Source of the DNA: Leucobacter denitrificans
Lineage (GTDB): Bacteria; Actinomycetota; Actinomycetes; Actinomycetales; Microbacteriaceae
Assembly: GCF_014396385.1 (NCBI RefSeq)
Contig: NZ_CP060716.1
Coordinates: 1,984,001-2,048,000, forward strand
DNA: 64,000 bases
Direction of reading: 5' to 3'
Position numbers and translations under genes: made by a program. The notes below the pieces were generated by a model. It was not told the origin of the DNA, searched no databases, and saw nothing but the letters and a program-made list of their open reading frames with translations. Shown here piece after piece: positions 44,542 to 52,980 of the stretch; position 1 is the stretch's first letter; each line of letters starts with the position of its first letter.

Positions 44542-45666
44542 CTACAGGCGCTCGAGCACGTAGTCGATTGCGCCGGTGAGGGTTCGCACGTCTTCGGGAT
44601 CGATCGCGGTGAATGTCGCGATGCGCAGCTGGTTGCGCCCGAGTTTGCGGTACGGCTCGGTGTCGACAATGCCGTTCGCGCGGAGCGCCTTCGAGATTGC
44701 TGACGCATCGATCGAGTCGTCAAAGTCAATGGTGACGACGACCTGCGAGCGGTGTGCGGGGTCGCTTACGAACGGTGTCGCAACCTCGCAAGCTTCGGCC
44801 CAGTCGTAGAGCACCCCGGAAGACTCGGCGGTGCGCTCAGAAGCCCAGGTCAGGCCACCATTGCTGTTGATCCACCGAACCTGCTCGTCCATGAGCGCGA
44901 GCGTCGCTAGTGCCGGTGTGTTGAGCGTCTGATTGAGGCGCGAGTTCGTGAGTGCGCCACCGAGGTTCAGTGTCTCGGGAATGTAGCGGTCGCCGTTCGT
45001 GACGCGCTCGATGCGTTCGATAGCGGCGGGTGAAACGAGGGCAAACCAGAGGCCGCCATCTGAGGCGAAGTTCTTCTGCGGGGAGAAGTAGTACACGTCA
45101 GTTGCTGATGCGTCGAAGTCGATACCGCCAGCGGCGCTCGTTGCGTCGACAACGGTGAGTGCGCCGGCATCGACGTTCTCACCAGCCGCGCGCACAACAT
45201 TGGTCATGACGCCGGTCGAGGTTTCGTTGTGTGGGTAGGCGTACACGTCGACGCCCGAGCGCGGCTCCAACTCAGAGCGTGAGCCCGGCTCTGCCTCGAC
45301 GATGACCGGCTCCTCAAGGAACGGTGCCGCCGCAGCTGCCTTGCCGAACTTGGCGCCGAACTCACCAAAGGTGAGGTGCTGGCTGCGGCGCTCGATGAGC
45401 GAGTGCACCGCCGAATCCCAGAACGTGGTCGCGCCACCGTTCGCCAAGAGAATCTCGTATCCCTCAGGTGCACGGAACAGTTCAGCGAGGCCTTCGCGCA
45501 CGCTTCCCACAAGATTCTTCACCGGGGCCTGACGGTGTGAAGTGCCGAGAATCTCGGGCTGAATGCTGCTCAGAAACGTGAGTTGTTCGTCTCGAATTTT
45601 CGATGGGCCGCAGCCAAATCGTCCGTCGGTGGGCAGCAAATTGGTGGGGATCTCGATCTCGGCCAT
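44542..45666 (-). CDS. serC: Phosphoserine aminotransferase
   Basis: This 374-residue PLP enzyme makes 3-phosphoserine from 3-phosphohydroxypyruvate in serine synthesis. It begins AEIEIPTNLLPTDGRFGCGPSKIRDEQL, contains the expected PLP lysine in YYFSPQKNFASDGGLWFALVSP, and ends TFTAIDPEDVRTLTGAIDYVLERL; this is the actinobacterial SerC subtype. Start is ATG 45666 because TAGACT (45673-45678) stands 6 nt upstream; an in-frame GTG two codons earlier is not preferred. It is divergent from the ideR-like gene. Confidence 0.95.
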   Translation of the reverse strand: MAEIEIPTNLLPTDGRFGCGPSKIRDEQLTFLSSIQPEILGTSHRQAPVKNLVGSVREGLAELFRAPEGYEILLANGGATTFWDSAVHSLIERRSQHLTFGEFGAKFGKAAAAAPFLEEPVIVEAEPGSRSELEPRSGVDVYAYPHNETSTGVMTNVVRAAGENVDAGALTVVDATSAAGGIDFDASATDVYYFSPQKNFASDGGLWFALVSPAAIERIERVTNGDRYIPETLNLGGALTNSRLNQTLNTPALATLALMDEQVRWINSNGGLTWASERTAESSGVLYDWAEACEVATPFVSDPAHRSQVVVTIDFDDSIDASAISKALRANGIVDTEPYRKLGRNQLRIATFTAIDPEDVRTLTGAIDYVLERL

Positions 45667-45750
45667 TCTCACAGTCTAAATTACTCGGGAGGCACCTTGC
45701 CGCACAGTGCCGTAAGCTGGCGGGTAGACACCAATGCTGTTGGGAGACAT

Positions 45751-46440
45751 TTGACGGACCTGATCGATACCACCGAGATGTACCTTCGCACGATCCTCGA
45801 ACTCGAGGAGGAGGGCATCGTGCCGTTGCGCGCGCGCATTTCTGAGCGTCTCGGCCACTCCGGTCCCACGGTCTCACAGACCATTGCCCGCATGGAACGC
45901 CTCGGGCTAGTGGTGGTTTCGAACGATCGTCACCTCGAGTTCACCGAAGAGGGGCGAACGCTCGCCACTCGCGTGATGCGCAAGCACCGGCTCGCAGAAC
46001 GTCTCCTCGCCGACGTTATCGGCCTCGAGTGGGAGTACGTGCACGAAGAAGCGTGCCGCTGGGAGCACGTGATGAGCGAGCAGGTAGAGCGCAAGCTCCT
46101 GAGCATCCTTGATCGCCCCACTGTGTCGCCGTATGGAAATCCAATTCCTGGCCTCGAAGAACTCGGCGGCGCACCGATGCTCCCGCTCGATCCGCACGAA
46201 CTCAGCATGAGTGAGTGGATCGCGGGCACGTCTGGAACATCGAAGGCGTCGATCCGCAGACTTGCCGAACCCGCCCAATTTGACCCCGAACTACTTTCTC
46301 AGTTCGCGGCCGCGGGCGTAGTGCCCGGAAACAGAGCTTCTTTCACCCGTATCGACGATTTCGTGCGGATCGAGGTGGAGGGACAACGTGAGGCTATCGA
46401 CATACCCGTGGAGATGGCCGCGCACATTTTTGTCTCGTAG
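45751..46440 (+). CDS. ideR: DtxR/IdeR-type iron-dependent repressor
   Basis: This 229-residue metalloregulator has a winged helix with LIDTTEMYLRTILELEEEGIVPLRARISERLGHSGPTVSQTIARMERLGLVVVSNDRHLEFTEEG. The dimerisation/metal domain retains the usual ligands: His and Glu in MRKHRLAERLL, then His, Cys, Glu and His in VHEEACRWEHVMSE. A C-terminal SH3-like domain is present (VVPGNRASFTRIDDFVRIEVEGQREAIDIPVEMAAHIFV). The start is TTG 45751 with GGGAGA 6 nt upstream; the longer frame from 45583 would overlap serC and is rejected. Its likely target boxes include 38511-38529. Confidence 0.9.
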   Translation: MTDLIDTTEMYLRTILELEEEGIVPLRARISERLGHSGPTVSQTIARMERLGLVVVSNDRHLEFTEEGRTLATRVMRKHRLAERLLADVIGLEWEYVHEEACRWEHVMSEQVERKLLSILDRPTVSPYGNPIPGLEELGGAPMLPLDPHELSMSEWIAGTSGTSKASIRRLAEPAQFDPELLSQFAAAGVVPGNRASFTRIDDFVRIEVEGQREAIDIPVEMAAHIFVS

Positions 46441-46444
46441 ATGA

Positions 46445-47878
<1,434 letters not shown>

Positions 47879-47894
47879 GTCTTGAGACCTGAAT

Positions 47895-47923
47895 GTGACA
47901 TTCGGGCAGCACTCAACTAGTCT
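47895..47923 (+). promoter_or_regulatory. Promoter of NlpC/P60 gene 1
   Basis: GTGACA (47895-47900), a 17-bp spacer and TAGTCT (47918-47923). The same hexamers with the same spacing precede the second NlpC/P60 gene, which supports both. Confidence 0.65.
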
Positions 47924-47935
47924 TGTGAAGGTTTC

Positions 47936-47966
47936 GCTTCAAACGGTCAAGGGAACCGCCCGAAGC
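47936..47966 (+). ncRNA. Structured 5' leader (cis-regulatory RNA candidate) of NlpC/P60 gene 1
   Basis: GCTTC (47936-47940) can pair with GAAGC (47962-47966), and inside it CGGT (47944-47947) with ACCG (47955-47958). The unpaired AAA and CCC are conserved. The second NlpC/P60 leader keeps the fold with CGGC/GCCG, a compensatory change. A ribosome binding site GAGG follows 8 nt later. Confidence 0.55.
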
Positions 47967-47989
47967 AACAACGTGAGGTATTAGATTCA

Positions 47990-48721
47990 GTGGTTCAGCA
48001 CCCAAACACCGAGGTCGTAGCTGCGGCCAATCAGGCAGCACCAACAGCCCCAACTTCGGTGAAGGTAAAGAAGATCGCCAAGGTCACCGGCGCGGCAGTA
48101 TTCACATTCGCAATGTTCGGTACGCTCGCGCTGCCTGCATACGCGATGAACTCGTCTGACGCACCTGCAGAGATCGTTCAGAGTGCACCAGCACAGTCGA
48201 TCAAGGTCACAGCTGGGCCCGCACTCGTCGCAATCGATGATGTGCCGCTCGAGGTTGCGACCAGCGCAATTGAGCAGGAGCGACTCGAGCGCGAGATCGC
48301 TGAAGCAGAGGCTCAGGCAGAAGCGCGTGAGGAGGCGGCTGCCGCTGCAGTTGAGGTTCCTGCAGGTGAGGGTGCAGGCGGGCTCGTGTCTGCAGCGCTC
48401 GCTCAGGTTGGCGTCGCCCAAGATTGCACTGACCTCGCACAGAACTCGCTCGCTGCCATCGGTCTCACTGAGCGCCGTGACCAGGGTGGGTACGACCACG
48501 GTGTGAGCGACTTCTTCCGATACGGCGAGTCGACCGCGTATGTGCACGGTACGACCGCTCTCGCTCCGGGCGACTTGCTCATGTGGCCGGGCGCACCTCA
48601 CGTTGCTGTCTACATTGGTAACGGCCAGGCTGTGCACGGCGGATGGACCGGCGGTACCACCGTGGTTGCGGGTCTGAGCATTTACGCTGGGCTTCCGACA
48701 CACGTTGTTCGCATGAGCTAA
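47990..48721 (+). CDS. Secreted NlpC/P60-like cell-wall hydrolase, paralogue 1
   Basis: This 243-residue exported protein has a long signal region with hydrophobic core AAVFTFAMFGTLALPAYA, predicted to be cut after residue 52. A low-complexity Glu/Ala coiled-coil-like linker (residues 94-122) follows, then a small C-terminal NlpC/P60-type domain. The catalytic cysteine is likely Cys146 in GVAQDCTDLAQ and the histidine His204 in GDLLMWPGAPHVAVYIGNGQAVHGGW. NlpC/P60 enzymes cut peptidoglycan stem peptides, and no separate wall-binding domain is present. Start is GTG 47990 with GAGG upstream. It has a close paralogue 200 nt downstream with the same promoter and leader motif. Confidence 0.85.
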   Translation: MVQHPNTEVVAAANQAAPTAPTSVKVKKIAKVTGAAVFTFAMFGTLALPAYAMNSSDAPAEIVQSAPAQSIKVTAGPALVAIDDVPLEVATSAIEQERLEREIAEAEAQAEAREEAAAAAVEVPAGEGAGGLVSAALAQVGVAQDCTDLAQNSLAAIGLTERRDQGGYDHGVSDFFRYGESTAYVHGTTALAPGDLLMWPGAPHVAVYIGNGQAVHGGWTGGTTVVAGLSIYAGLPTHVVRMS

Positions 48722-48732
48722 GAGACATCGAT

Positions 48733-48767
48733 GAAAGGCGCGGCCCCCGGGCTGCGCCTTTCTTTTT
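48733..48767 (+). terminator. Rho-independent terminator after NlpC/P60 gene 1
   Basis: GAAAGGCGC pairs with GCGCCTTTC, with further G-C pairs inside the loop, followed by TTTTT. It lies 12 nt after the stop, so the second gene needs its own promoter. Confidence 0.9.
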
Positions 48768-48830
48768 GCGGTGGATCCGCCTTGCGATCTCAGGCCTCAC
48801 CGAATGAAATGCACTGATTGTAATAAGAAC

Positions 48831-48859
48831 GTGACAATTTCGTGACATTCGGTTAGTCT
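48831..48859 (+). promoter_or_regulatory. Promoter of NlpC/P60 gene 2
   Basis: GTGACA (48831-48836), a 17-bp spacer and TAGTCT (48854-48859), identical hexamers and spacing to the first gene. A second GTGACATTCGG, shared with the first promoter region, lies within the spacer. Confidence 0.65.
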
Positions 48860-48871
48860 TGACGAGTCTTC

Positions 48872-48903
48872 GCTTCAAACGGCCTAAAGGTGCCGCCCGA
48901 AGC
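48872..48903 (+). ncRNA. Structured 5' leader (cis-regulatory RNA candidate) of NlpC/P60 gene 2
   Basis: GCTTC (48872-48876) pairs with GAAGC (48899-48903), and CGGC (48880-48883) with GCCG (48892-48895). Sequence in the stems and AAA/CCC linkers matches the first leader except for the covarying pair and the loop. Confidence 0.55.
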
Positions 48904-48925
48904 AAAAATGTGAGGTAGATATTCA

Positions 48926-49657
48926 GTGATTCCAAACCCAAGTACCGAGATCGTAGCGGCGACCACTCCAGCAGCAGCTCCAACCTCGGCGAAGGCCAAG
49001 AAGATCGCAAAAATCGCCGGCGCAGCCGCGTTCACGTTCGCAATGTTTGGAACGCTCGCGTTACCGGCATACGCACTGAACCCGGCGACGAACGTCGAAG
49101 CTGAGATTGTGCAGGCATCTACTGCACAGACAATCAAGGTCTCGGCCGGTCCGGCACTTACGCCTATCGACGACATCCCTCTCGAGGTCGACACCAGCAT
49201 CGTTGAGCAGGAGCAGCGCGAGCGCGCAATTGCTGAGGCAGAGGCAGCCGCAGAAGCTGCTGCTGAGCAGCAGCAGGCAGCAACAAAGGCCGAGCCGGTC
49301 GCTGCAGTTGATGTACCCGCAGGTCAGGGCGCGAGTGGCATTGTGAACGCCGCACTCGCACAACTTGGTGTCGCTCAGGATTGCACCGCTCTCGTAGAGA
49401 AGTCACTCCGTGCGGTTGGTCACTCGGTCGGTGACCTCGCACCAGCACAGTTCACTGCGTACGGCCCGAGCGTTGGCTACTCTCACGGCAGCACCGTTCT
49501 CGCACCTGGTGACATTCTCATCTGGGGCAACGCTCACGTCGCTATCTATGTCGGTGGCGGCAAGGTTGTTCACGGTGGATGGGACGGGTTCACCACAGTG
49601 GTTGCCGGTCTGAGCACCTACCACGGCCTCCCCACAACTGTGGTTCGCATGAGCTAA
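48926..49657 (+). CDS. Secreted NlpC/P60-like cell-wall hydrolase, paralogue 2
   Basis: This 243-residue paralogue of the preceding gene has a hydrophobic export core AAAFTFAMFGTLALPAYA (cut predicted after residue 50) and an Ala/Glu/Gln-rich linker (residues 93-125). The NlpC/P60-type domain has likely Cys153 in GVAQDCTALVEKSL and His204 in GDILIWGNAHVAVYIGGGKVVHGGW. The signal, the SAGPALTPIDDIPLEV segment and the catalytic domain align with paralogue 1, while the linkers diverge. Start is GTG 48926. Carrying its own copy of the promoter and leader RNA indicates duplication of the whole expression unit. Confidence 0.85.
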   Translation: MIPNPSTEIVAATTPAAAPTSAKAKKIAKIAGAAAFTFAMFGTLALPAYALNPATNVEAEIVQASTAQTIKVSAGPALTPIDDIPLEVDTSIVEQEQRERAIAEAEAAAEAAAEQQQAATKAEPVAAVDVPAGQGASGIVNAALAQLGVAQDCTALVEKSLRAVGHSVGDLAPAQFTAYGPSVGYSHGSTVLAPGDILIWGNAHVAIYVGGGKVVHGGWDGFTTVVAGLSTYHGLPTTVVRMS

Positions 49658-49668
49658 TCAATTTTTAA

Positions 49669-49702
49669 ACGAAGGGCGCAGCTTGTGAGCTGCGCCCTTC
49701 GT
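49669..49702. terminator. Terminator after NlpC/P60 gene 2
   Basis: A perfect 15-bp stem, ACGAAGGGCGCAGCT with its complement and TGTG loop, begins 12 nt after the stop. It is preceded by ATTTTTAA on the plus strand and has few T residues after it. Confidence 0.8.
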
Positions 49703-49832
49703 CGTTTACGCGGGCGACTCCGCTCCTGACCTCATTGCACTGCGCGTCTGCGAACAAGATCCTGCACCGAGGCTTTCAGACAGCGCCGCCGCTCTGCGCT
49801 AGACTCTCAGAGGCCCCTCTCGAGGCGGTCGC

Positions 49833-49905
49833 GCCTCAGTAGCTCAGTGGATAGAGCACTTCTCTCCTAAAGAAGGTGTCGTAGGTTCGATTCCTATCTG
49901 GGGCA
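49833..49905 (+). tRNA. tRNA-Arg (anticodon CCT)
   Basis: The 73-nt cloverleaf has an acceptor arm GCCTCAG/CTGGGGC with one G-T pair, D arm AGCTCAGTGGATAGAGC, and anticodon arm CTTCT-CTCCTAA-AGAAG with anticodon CCT at loop centre. A T arm with GTTCGAT is present. The discriminator base is A, and CCA is not encoded. It reads the rare Arg codon AGG. Confidence 0.95.
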
Positions 49906-50140
49906 CAAGAATAAGGCAGCAGTTGAAGTGCTCAGGAACCACGTGTAGCCATATGCTGCAATACTTGCTCCGCAAGGTGTAGTATGAATTACGAGGGGCA
50001 CAGGAAGTTGCGTTTCTGCCGAGCAATCTCGGACCGACTTAAAGCTCAGATATTACGTTGAGCAGTATTTGAATCAATGTCCCTCGCGCGCCAACCGGCT
50101 GATGTGAGCGGTTTGCGTACCAACGAGATCGCATCGACTC
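49906..50140. other. Non-coding stretch between tRNA-Arg and the cold-shock gene
   Basis: This region is visibly less GC-rich than its surroundings and holds no reading frame I would defend. A small hairpin CTTGC-TCC-GCAAG is near 49964-49976. The right part is probably the start of a long csp leader. No convincing duplication of the tRNA 3' end was found. Confidence 0.5.
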
Positions 50141-50185
50141 TTCCAAGCAGTACTGCTTGGAAACATGTTCAGATCATTCGTGATC
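50141..50185 (+). promoter_or_regulatory. Palindromic leader of the cold-shock gene
   Basis: Positions 50141-50162 are a perfect 22-bp palindrome (left half TTCCAAGCAGT). It is followed by GATCA-TTCG-TGATC at 50172-50185, a hairpin with a UUCG-type loop, and then the ribosome binding site AAGGA. Structured leaders commonly act as cold sensors in csp mRNAs, so a role here is inferred. Confidence 0.6.
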
Positions 50186-50206
50186 GCAACTTTAAGGAAT
50201 AACGTT

Positions 50207-50410
50207 ATGGCTACAGGCACCGTTAAATGGTTCAACGCCGACAAGGGCTTCGGCTTCATCTCACCAGATGATGGTTCCGCAGATCTGTTCGCACACTTCA
50301 GTGCGATCAACAGCGGCGGCTTCCGCAGCCTCGAGGAGAACCAGAAAGTCTCTTTTGACGCAGAGCGAGGCCCGAAGGGCATGCAGGCTGCAAACATTCT
50401 TGTGCTCTAG
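50207..50410 (+). CDS. cspA: Cold-shock protein (CspA family)
   Basis: This 67-residue single OB-fold protein binds RNA/ssDNA and prevents structure at low temperature. It has both nucleic-acid motifs, KGFGFISPD (RNP1) and DLFAHF (RNP2-like), after [12 protein letters not shown]. Start is ATG 50207 with AAGGA 8 nt upstream; the longer frame from 50165 lies in the leader hairpins. A terminator follows within 20 nt. Confidence 0.97.
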   Translation: MATGTVKWFNADKGFGFISPDDGSADLFAHFSAINSGGFRSLEENQKVSFDAERGPKGMQAANILVL

Positions 50411-50425
50411 TTTCTAGCAGCGGTA

Positions 50426-50460
50426 AAGCGGGGAGGCCAGAATTCTGGCTCCCCGCTTTT
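50426..50460 (+). terminator. Terminator of cspA
   Basis: AAGCGGGGA and GCCAG pair with CTGGC and TCCCCGCTT, with a single G bulge and an AATT loop, followed by TT-C-TTGTTT. Strong rho-independent form. Confidence 0.85.
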
Positions 50461-50489
50461 CTTGTTTGCTAAGGACTCGATTTTTCGTA

Positions 50490-50708
50490 TCAGCTCTGAT
50501 CGGCTGTCACCGCGCCAATTTCTTCGAATGCGGCCTCACTTGTCTCGAACGGGCCTGCATTGAGGCCATCCGGGCGAGTCCAGTTTGCCTGCGGAAAAAT
50601 ACGCCAGAGACTATCCTCTCCGCATTCGACAGTCGCGAGTTTCGCTTCGTCCCGCCCGACGATGTCGAACTGGGTATCGGAAATGGCTTTGTATCTCAGT
50701 AGCTCCAT
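50490..50708 (-). CDS. Small hypothetical protein (72 residues)
   Basis: The frame reads MELLRYKAISDTQFDIVGRD followed by ATVECGEDSLWRIFPQANWTRPDGLNAGPFETSEAAFEEIG, a plausible folded alpha/beta protein with several aromatic residues. TACTCT at 50715-50720 stands exactly 6 nt before ATG 50708, the leaderless pattern of this genome, which argues that it is expressed. An extension to 50729 or 50867 is possible but lacks support. I do not recognise the family. It is convergent with cspA. Confidence 0.6.
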   Translation of the reverse strand: MELLRYKAISDTQFDIVGRDEAKLATVECGEDSLWRIFPQANWTRPDGLNAGPFETSEAAFEEIGAVTADQS

Positions 50709-50907
50709 GTCGCAAGAGTAACCAGCCATGGTTGAGTCGACAACCTCCTTGAGCCTCGCGCATTGCTCAGATATAGACCTGACCTCGCGAATCCAGCTTC
50801 TCGTTCGAAACAGAGAATTTCGGTATGAATAGCGGGAATACTGGCAACAAACCTGGCGTTGAGTCACTTACTCGAATCAACCTTGGGCGTTCTGAAAGGA
50901 GGACATC

Positions 50908-51006
50908 ATGAATGACGGCACTTGGACACCGGGATACGCTGACACGGTGTCTAACGGTCAGGATTGGCTCGACAGCCTGGTGACTGTCGGCGAGCCGCCC
51001 TGTTAA
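50908..51006 (+). CDS. 32-residue peptide with ideal Shine-Dalgarno, unknown function
   Basis: AAAGGAGG (50895-50902) stands 5 nt before ATG 50908, the strongest ribosome binding site I noticed in the window. The peptide begins MNDGTWTPGYADTV and ends SLVTVGEPPC, with a C-terminal cysteine, net negative charge and two tryptophans. It has no signal sequence or membrane segment. A hairpin terminator follows at 51018-51052. It could be a signalling or modified peptide precursor, or a small regulator; I cannot assign a family, and no modification enzymes are adjacent. Confidence 0.55.
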   Translation: MNDGTWTPGYADTVSNGQDWLDSLVTVGEPPC

Positions 51007-51017
51007 GCAATTAGAAC

Positions 51018-51052
51018 TTTGTGCCCGCTACGCGCGTCGCGGCGGGTACAAA
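51018..51052 (+). terminator. Terminator after the 32-residue peptide gene
   Basis: TTTGTGCCCGC pairs with GCGGGTACAAA (11 bp, one G-T pair, 13-nt loop), followed by TCTGTT. It lies 11 nt after the stop. Confidence 0.7.
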
Positions 51053-51110
51053 TCTGTTAACACAGGTCGATCGGCGCATCTCCGCGGAAACGGAGAAATG
51101 GGTCAGGTGA

Positions 51111-51590
51111 TTAACCACGTGGCACGGGTGGGCCGAGCCATAGCAGGGTGACGAAAACGGCCGAGACGAGCAGCACCACGAGCACAATCGAGAGCACTAG
51201 GTTTCGTAGAATCCACGCCTGCACGTGCTCGAAGAAACCACTCGGCTCCTCACCACCAGCGGCGAGACGCCATCCACCGGCCAGCAACCCTTTGCGATCC
51301 ACCACGATTTCAAACGGCACCGTGGCAAAAGGAACAACTGCGAGCACCAAGCCGGTGAAGCCGAGACCGAAGCTCCACTTCTGATTCACCCACACGAACA
51401 GAGTGGTCGCTGCGTAGCACAGAAACACGAACCCGTGGATGCCGCCCGCGATCGGCACGAGGTTCGCGACATCGAAGGCGCGAAGCAGTAGCGCAGTGAT
51501 GAGACCGGCCCAGGTGAACATCTCAGCGATCGCGAAGATGCGGAAGAGCGCTCGAGGGCTCAGAGTTTTGGATTGCGTGTTCACAGACAT
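51111..51590 (-). CDS. DUF3817 family membrane protein
   Basis: The 159-residue protein has membrane segments FRIFAIAEMFTWAGLITALLLRAF, VPIAGGIHGFVFLCYAATTLFVWV, FGLGFTGLVLAVVPFATVPFEIVV and a C-terminal helix LVLSIVLVVLLVSAVFVTLLWL. The AEMFTW and HGFVFLCY motifs are those of DUF3817, which is common in actinobacteria and of unknown function. Start is ATG 51590 with GAGAGGA upstream. Confidence 0.85.
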   Translation of the reverse strand: MSVNTQSKTLSPRALFRIFAIAEMFTWAGLITALLLRAFDVANLVPIAGGIHGFVFLCYAATTLFVWVNQKWSFGLGFTGLVLAVVPFATVPFEIVVDRKGLLAGGWRLAAGGEEPSGFFEHVQAWILRNLVLSIVLVVLLVSAVFVTLLWLGPPVPRG

Positions 51591-51652
51591 CACAGAAGAT
51601 CCTCTCACTCGCACCTGAGCCGATCATGACTGGCAGTCGCAGTCGGAGCTGT

Positions 51653-52555
51653 TCAGCTGGAATCAGTAACCGCTGCGCGCACGGCGGCTTCGGCGGTGGT
51701 ATGCGTGAAGGTGAAACCGTTCGCCTCGAGAGCACCGGGGCGCACGTCAGCGTCGACAGTGAGCAAGGATTCGGTTGCCGCCGTTCCGAGCACCACTTTG
51801 AGTCCCCATTGTGGTGCGGGGAGCCAGAACGGGCGACGCAGCTCCCGCGCAAGCGACCGGCCGATGTCGTTCGCGGTTGCCGGTATCGGCCCGCACAGAT
51901 TGACCGGGCCCGTCAGCCCCTCGTCGATGACGTGCAGTAGCGCGCGCACCTCATCCTCGAGTGAGATCCACGGCCAAATCTGCGAGCCGCGACCGAGCGG
52001 GCCGCCAAGACCGAACGACGTCAAGGTGATCATAGGGCGCAGCACTCCGCGACGGTGGATCACTGGCGCGGTGCGCACGAGTGCCACGCGAGTGACGGTC
52101 TCTGCCTCGCGTGCAGCACCCTCCCAGGCCTCGCAGAGCTTCGCTAAGAACGTGTTACCTACACCAGCGGTTTCTGTGAGCACTTCGCCGGGGGCATTGC
52201 CGTAGTACCCGACCGCAGAACCTGACACGAGCATCGGTGCCGCTGATCCGAGCTCGCGAAGCGCGTCGACCATCGTTTGTGTTGAGTCGATACGTGAGTT
52301 CAACAGTTTCTCTCGATATGACTTTGTCCAGGGCATTCGACCCACGCTCGCGCCATTCAATAACACCACAGCGTCAGCTCCCTCGAGTGCTCGAGGCGAC
52401 AACCGCCCCGCAGCGGGATCCCACTCGACCTCGCCAGAGTGGCGACCGGGCCGTCGCACGAGCGTCGTGACTCGGTCACCTCGCGCGGTGGCTGCGCGAA
52501 CCAGACCCTGCCCGATGAGGCCAGAGGCACCCGCTATGACAATGTGACGGCTCAT
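51653..52555 (-). CDS. SDR39U1-type NAD-dependent epimerase (TIGR01777 family)
   Basis: This 300-residue atypical short-chain dehydrogenase has the dinucleotide motif IVIAGASGLIGQGLVRAA. It also shows AVVLLNGASVGRMPWTKSYREKLLNSRIDSTQTMVDAL, VSGSAVGYYGNAPGEVLTETA and WPWISLEDEVRALLHVIDEGLTGPVNLCGP, followed by the C-terminal extension with LLTVDADVRPGALEANGFTFTH. Substrates of the family are unknown. ATG 52555 overlaps the preceding glycosylase stop by 4 nt (ATGA), so it is the last gene of the carotenoid operon. Confidence 0.92.
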   Translation of the reverse strand: MSRHIVIAGASGLIGQGLVRAATARGDRVTTLVRRPGRHSGEVEWDPAAGRLSPRALEGADAVVLLNGASVGRMPWTKSYREKLLNSRIDSTQTMVDALRELGSAAPMLVSGSAVGYYGNAPGEVLTETAGVGNTFLAKLCEAWEGAAREAETVTRVALVRTAPVIHRRGVLRPMITLTSFGLGGPLGRGSQIWPWISLEDEVRALLHVIDEGLTGPVNLCGPIPATANDIGRSLARELRRPFWLPAPQWGLKVVLGTAATESLLTVDADVRPGALEANGFTFTHTTAEAAVRAAVTDSS

Positions 52556-52980
52556 GTTCGCTCCCAGCTCTCGATGACCCCAGGTATGAGTGTAAAGAGC
52601 GGGTGCGTCGTTGGGGTGGATCGGTGCCACCGTTCTGCGTCTCCGGGGCTTCGGCGCGCGAGCTTCTCTCCGAGGTGCGCCCATTCGTACGCAAGTTGTC
52701 CTTCAGTCACGGTAAGTTGCCCCGACTCGCGATCCGCGGCGAGAACCTTGCTCTCATCAAAGCGATATCCACGTCGCTCGGCCTCGCGGTGCAGCTCGGT
52801 GAGATAGCTGCCAATCGCCGCGAGCGGATCACTAGCGGCGCGAAACCGAATGAGCTGAGGATGATGTTGGTATCCCTTGGTGCGCCCTGCGAGTACAGCT
52901 TGGGCGAGGAGCGCTTCCCTCCATCCCGCGACGAGCCCCGCACGATCGAGGTGAAGCGGATGCAGCGACCAGAGCCTCAT
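52552..52980 (-). CDS. Pyrimidine-dimer DNA glycosylase family protein
   Basis: The 142-residue protein begins MRLWSLHPLHLDRAGLVAGWREALLAQAVLAGRTKGYQHHPQL and continues IRFRAASDPLAAIGSYLTELHREAERRGYRFDESKV. This matches the bacterial family annotated as pyrimidine dimer DNA glycosylase (PF03013, related to phage T4 endonuclease V), which would remove UV-induced pyrimidine dimers. Activity for the bacterial members is largely predicted. The ATG at 52980 overlaps the stop of the carotenoid fusion gene and its own stop overlaps the SDR start, each by 4 nt, so it is translated together with pigment enzymes. Confidence 0.85.
   Translation of the reverse strand: MRLWSLHPLHLDRAGLVAGWREALLAQAVLAGRTKGYQHHPQLIRFRAASDPLAAIGSYLTELHREAERRGYRFDESKVLAADRESGQLTVTEGQLAYEWAHLGEKLARRSPGDAERWHRSTPTTHPLFTLIPGVIESWERT

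Noticed and set aside
47923..47990. c-di-AMP (ydaO) riboswitch for the NlpC/P60 genes
   Set aside because: The context fits, but the leader is only about 70 nt and I do not see the two-domain ydaO fold; kept as an unassigned hairpin motif.
49898..50005. Possible attachment-site duplication of the tRNA-Arg 3' end
   Set aside because: Only the short GGGGCACA is repeated near 49997; there is no integrase gene and the match is too short to be meaningful.
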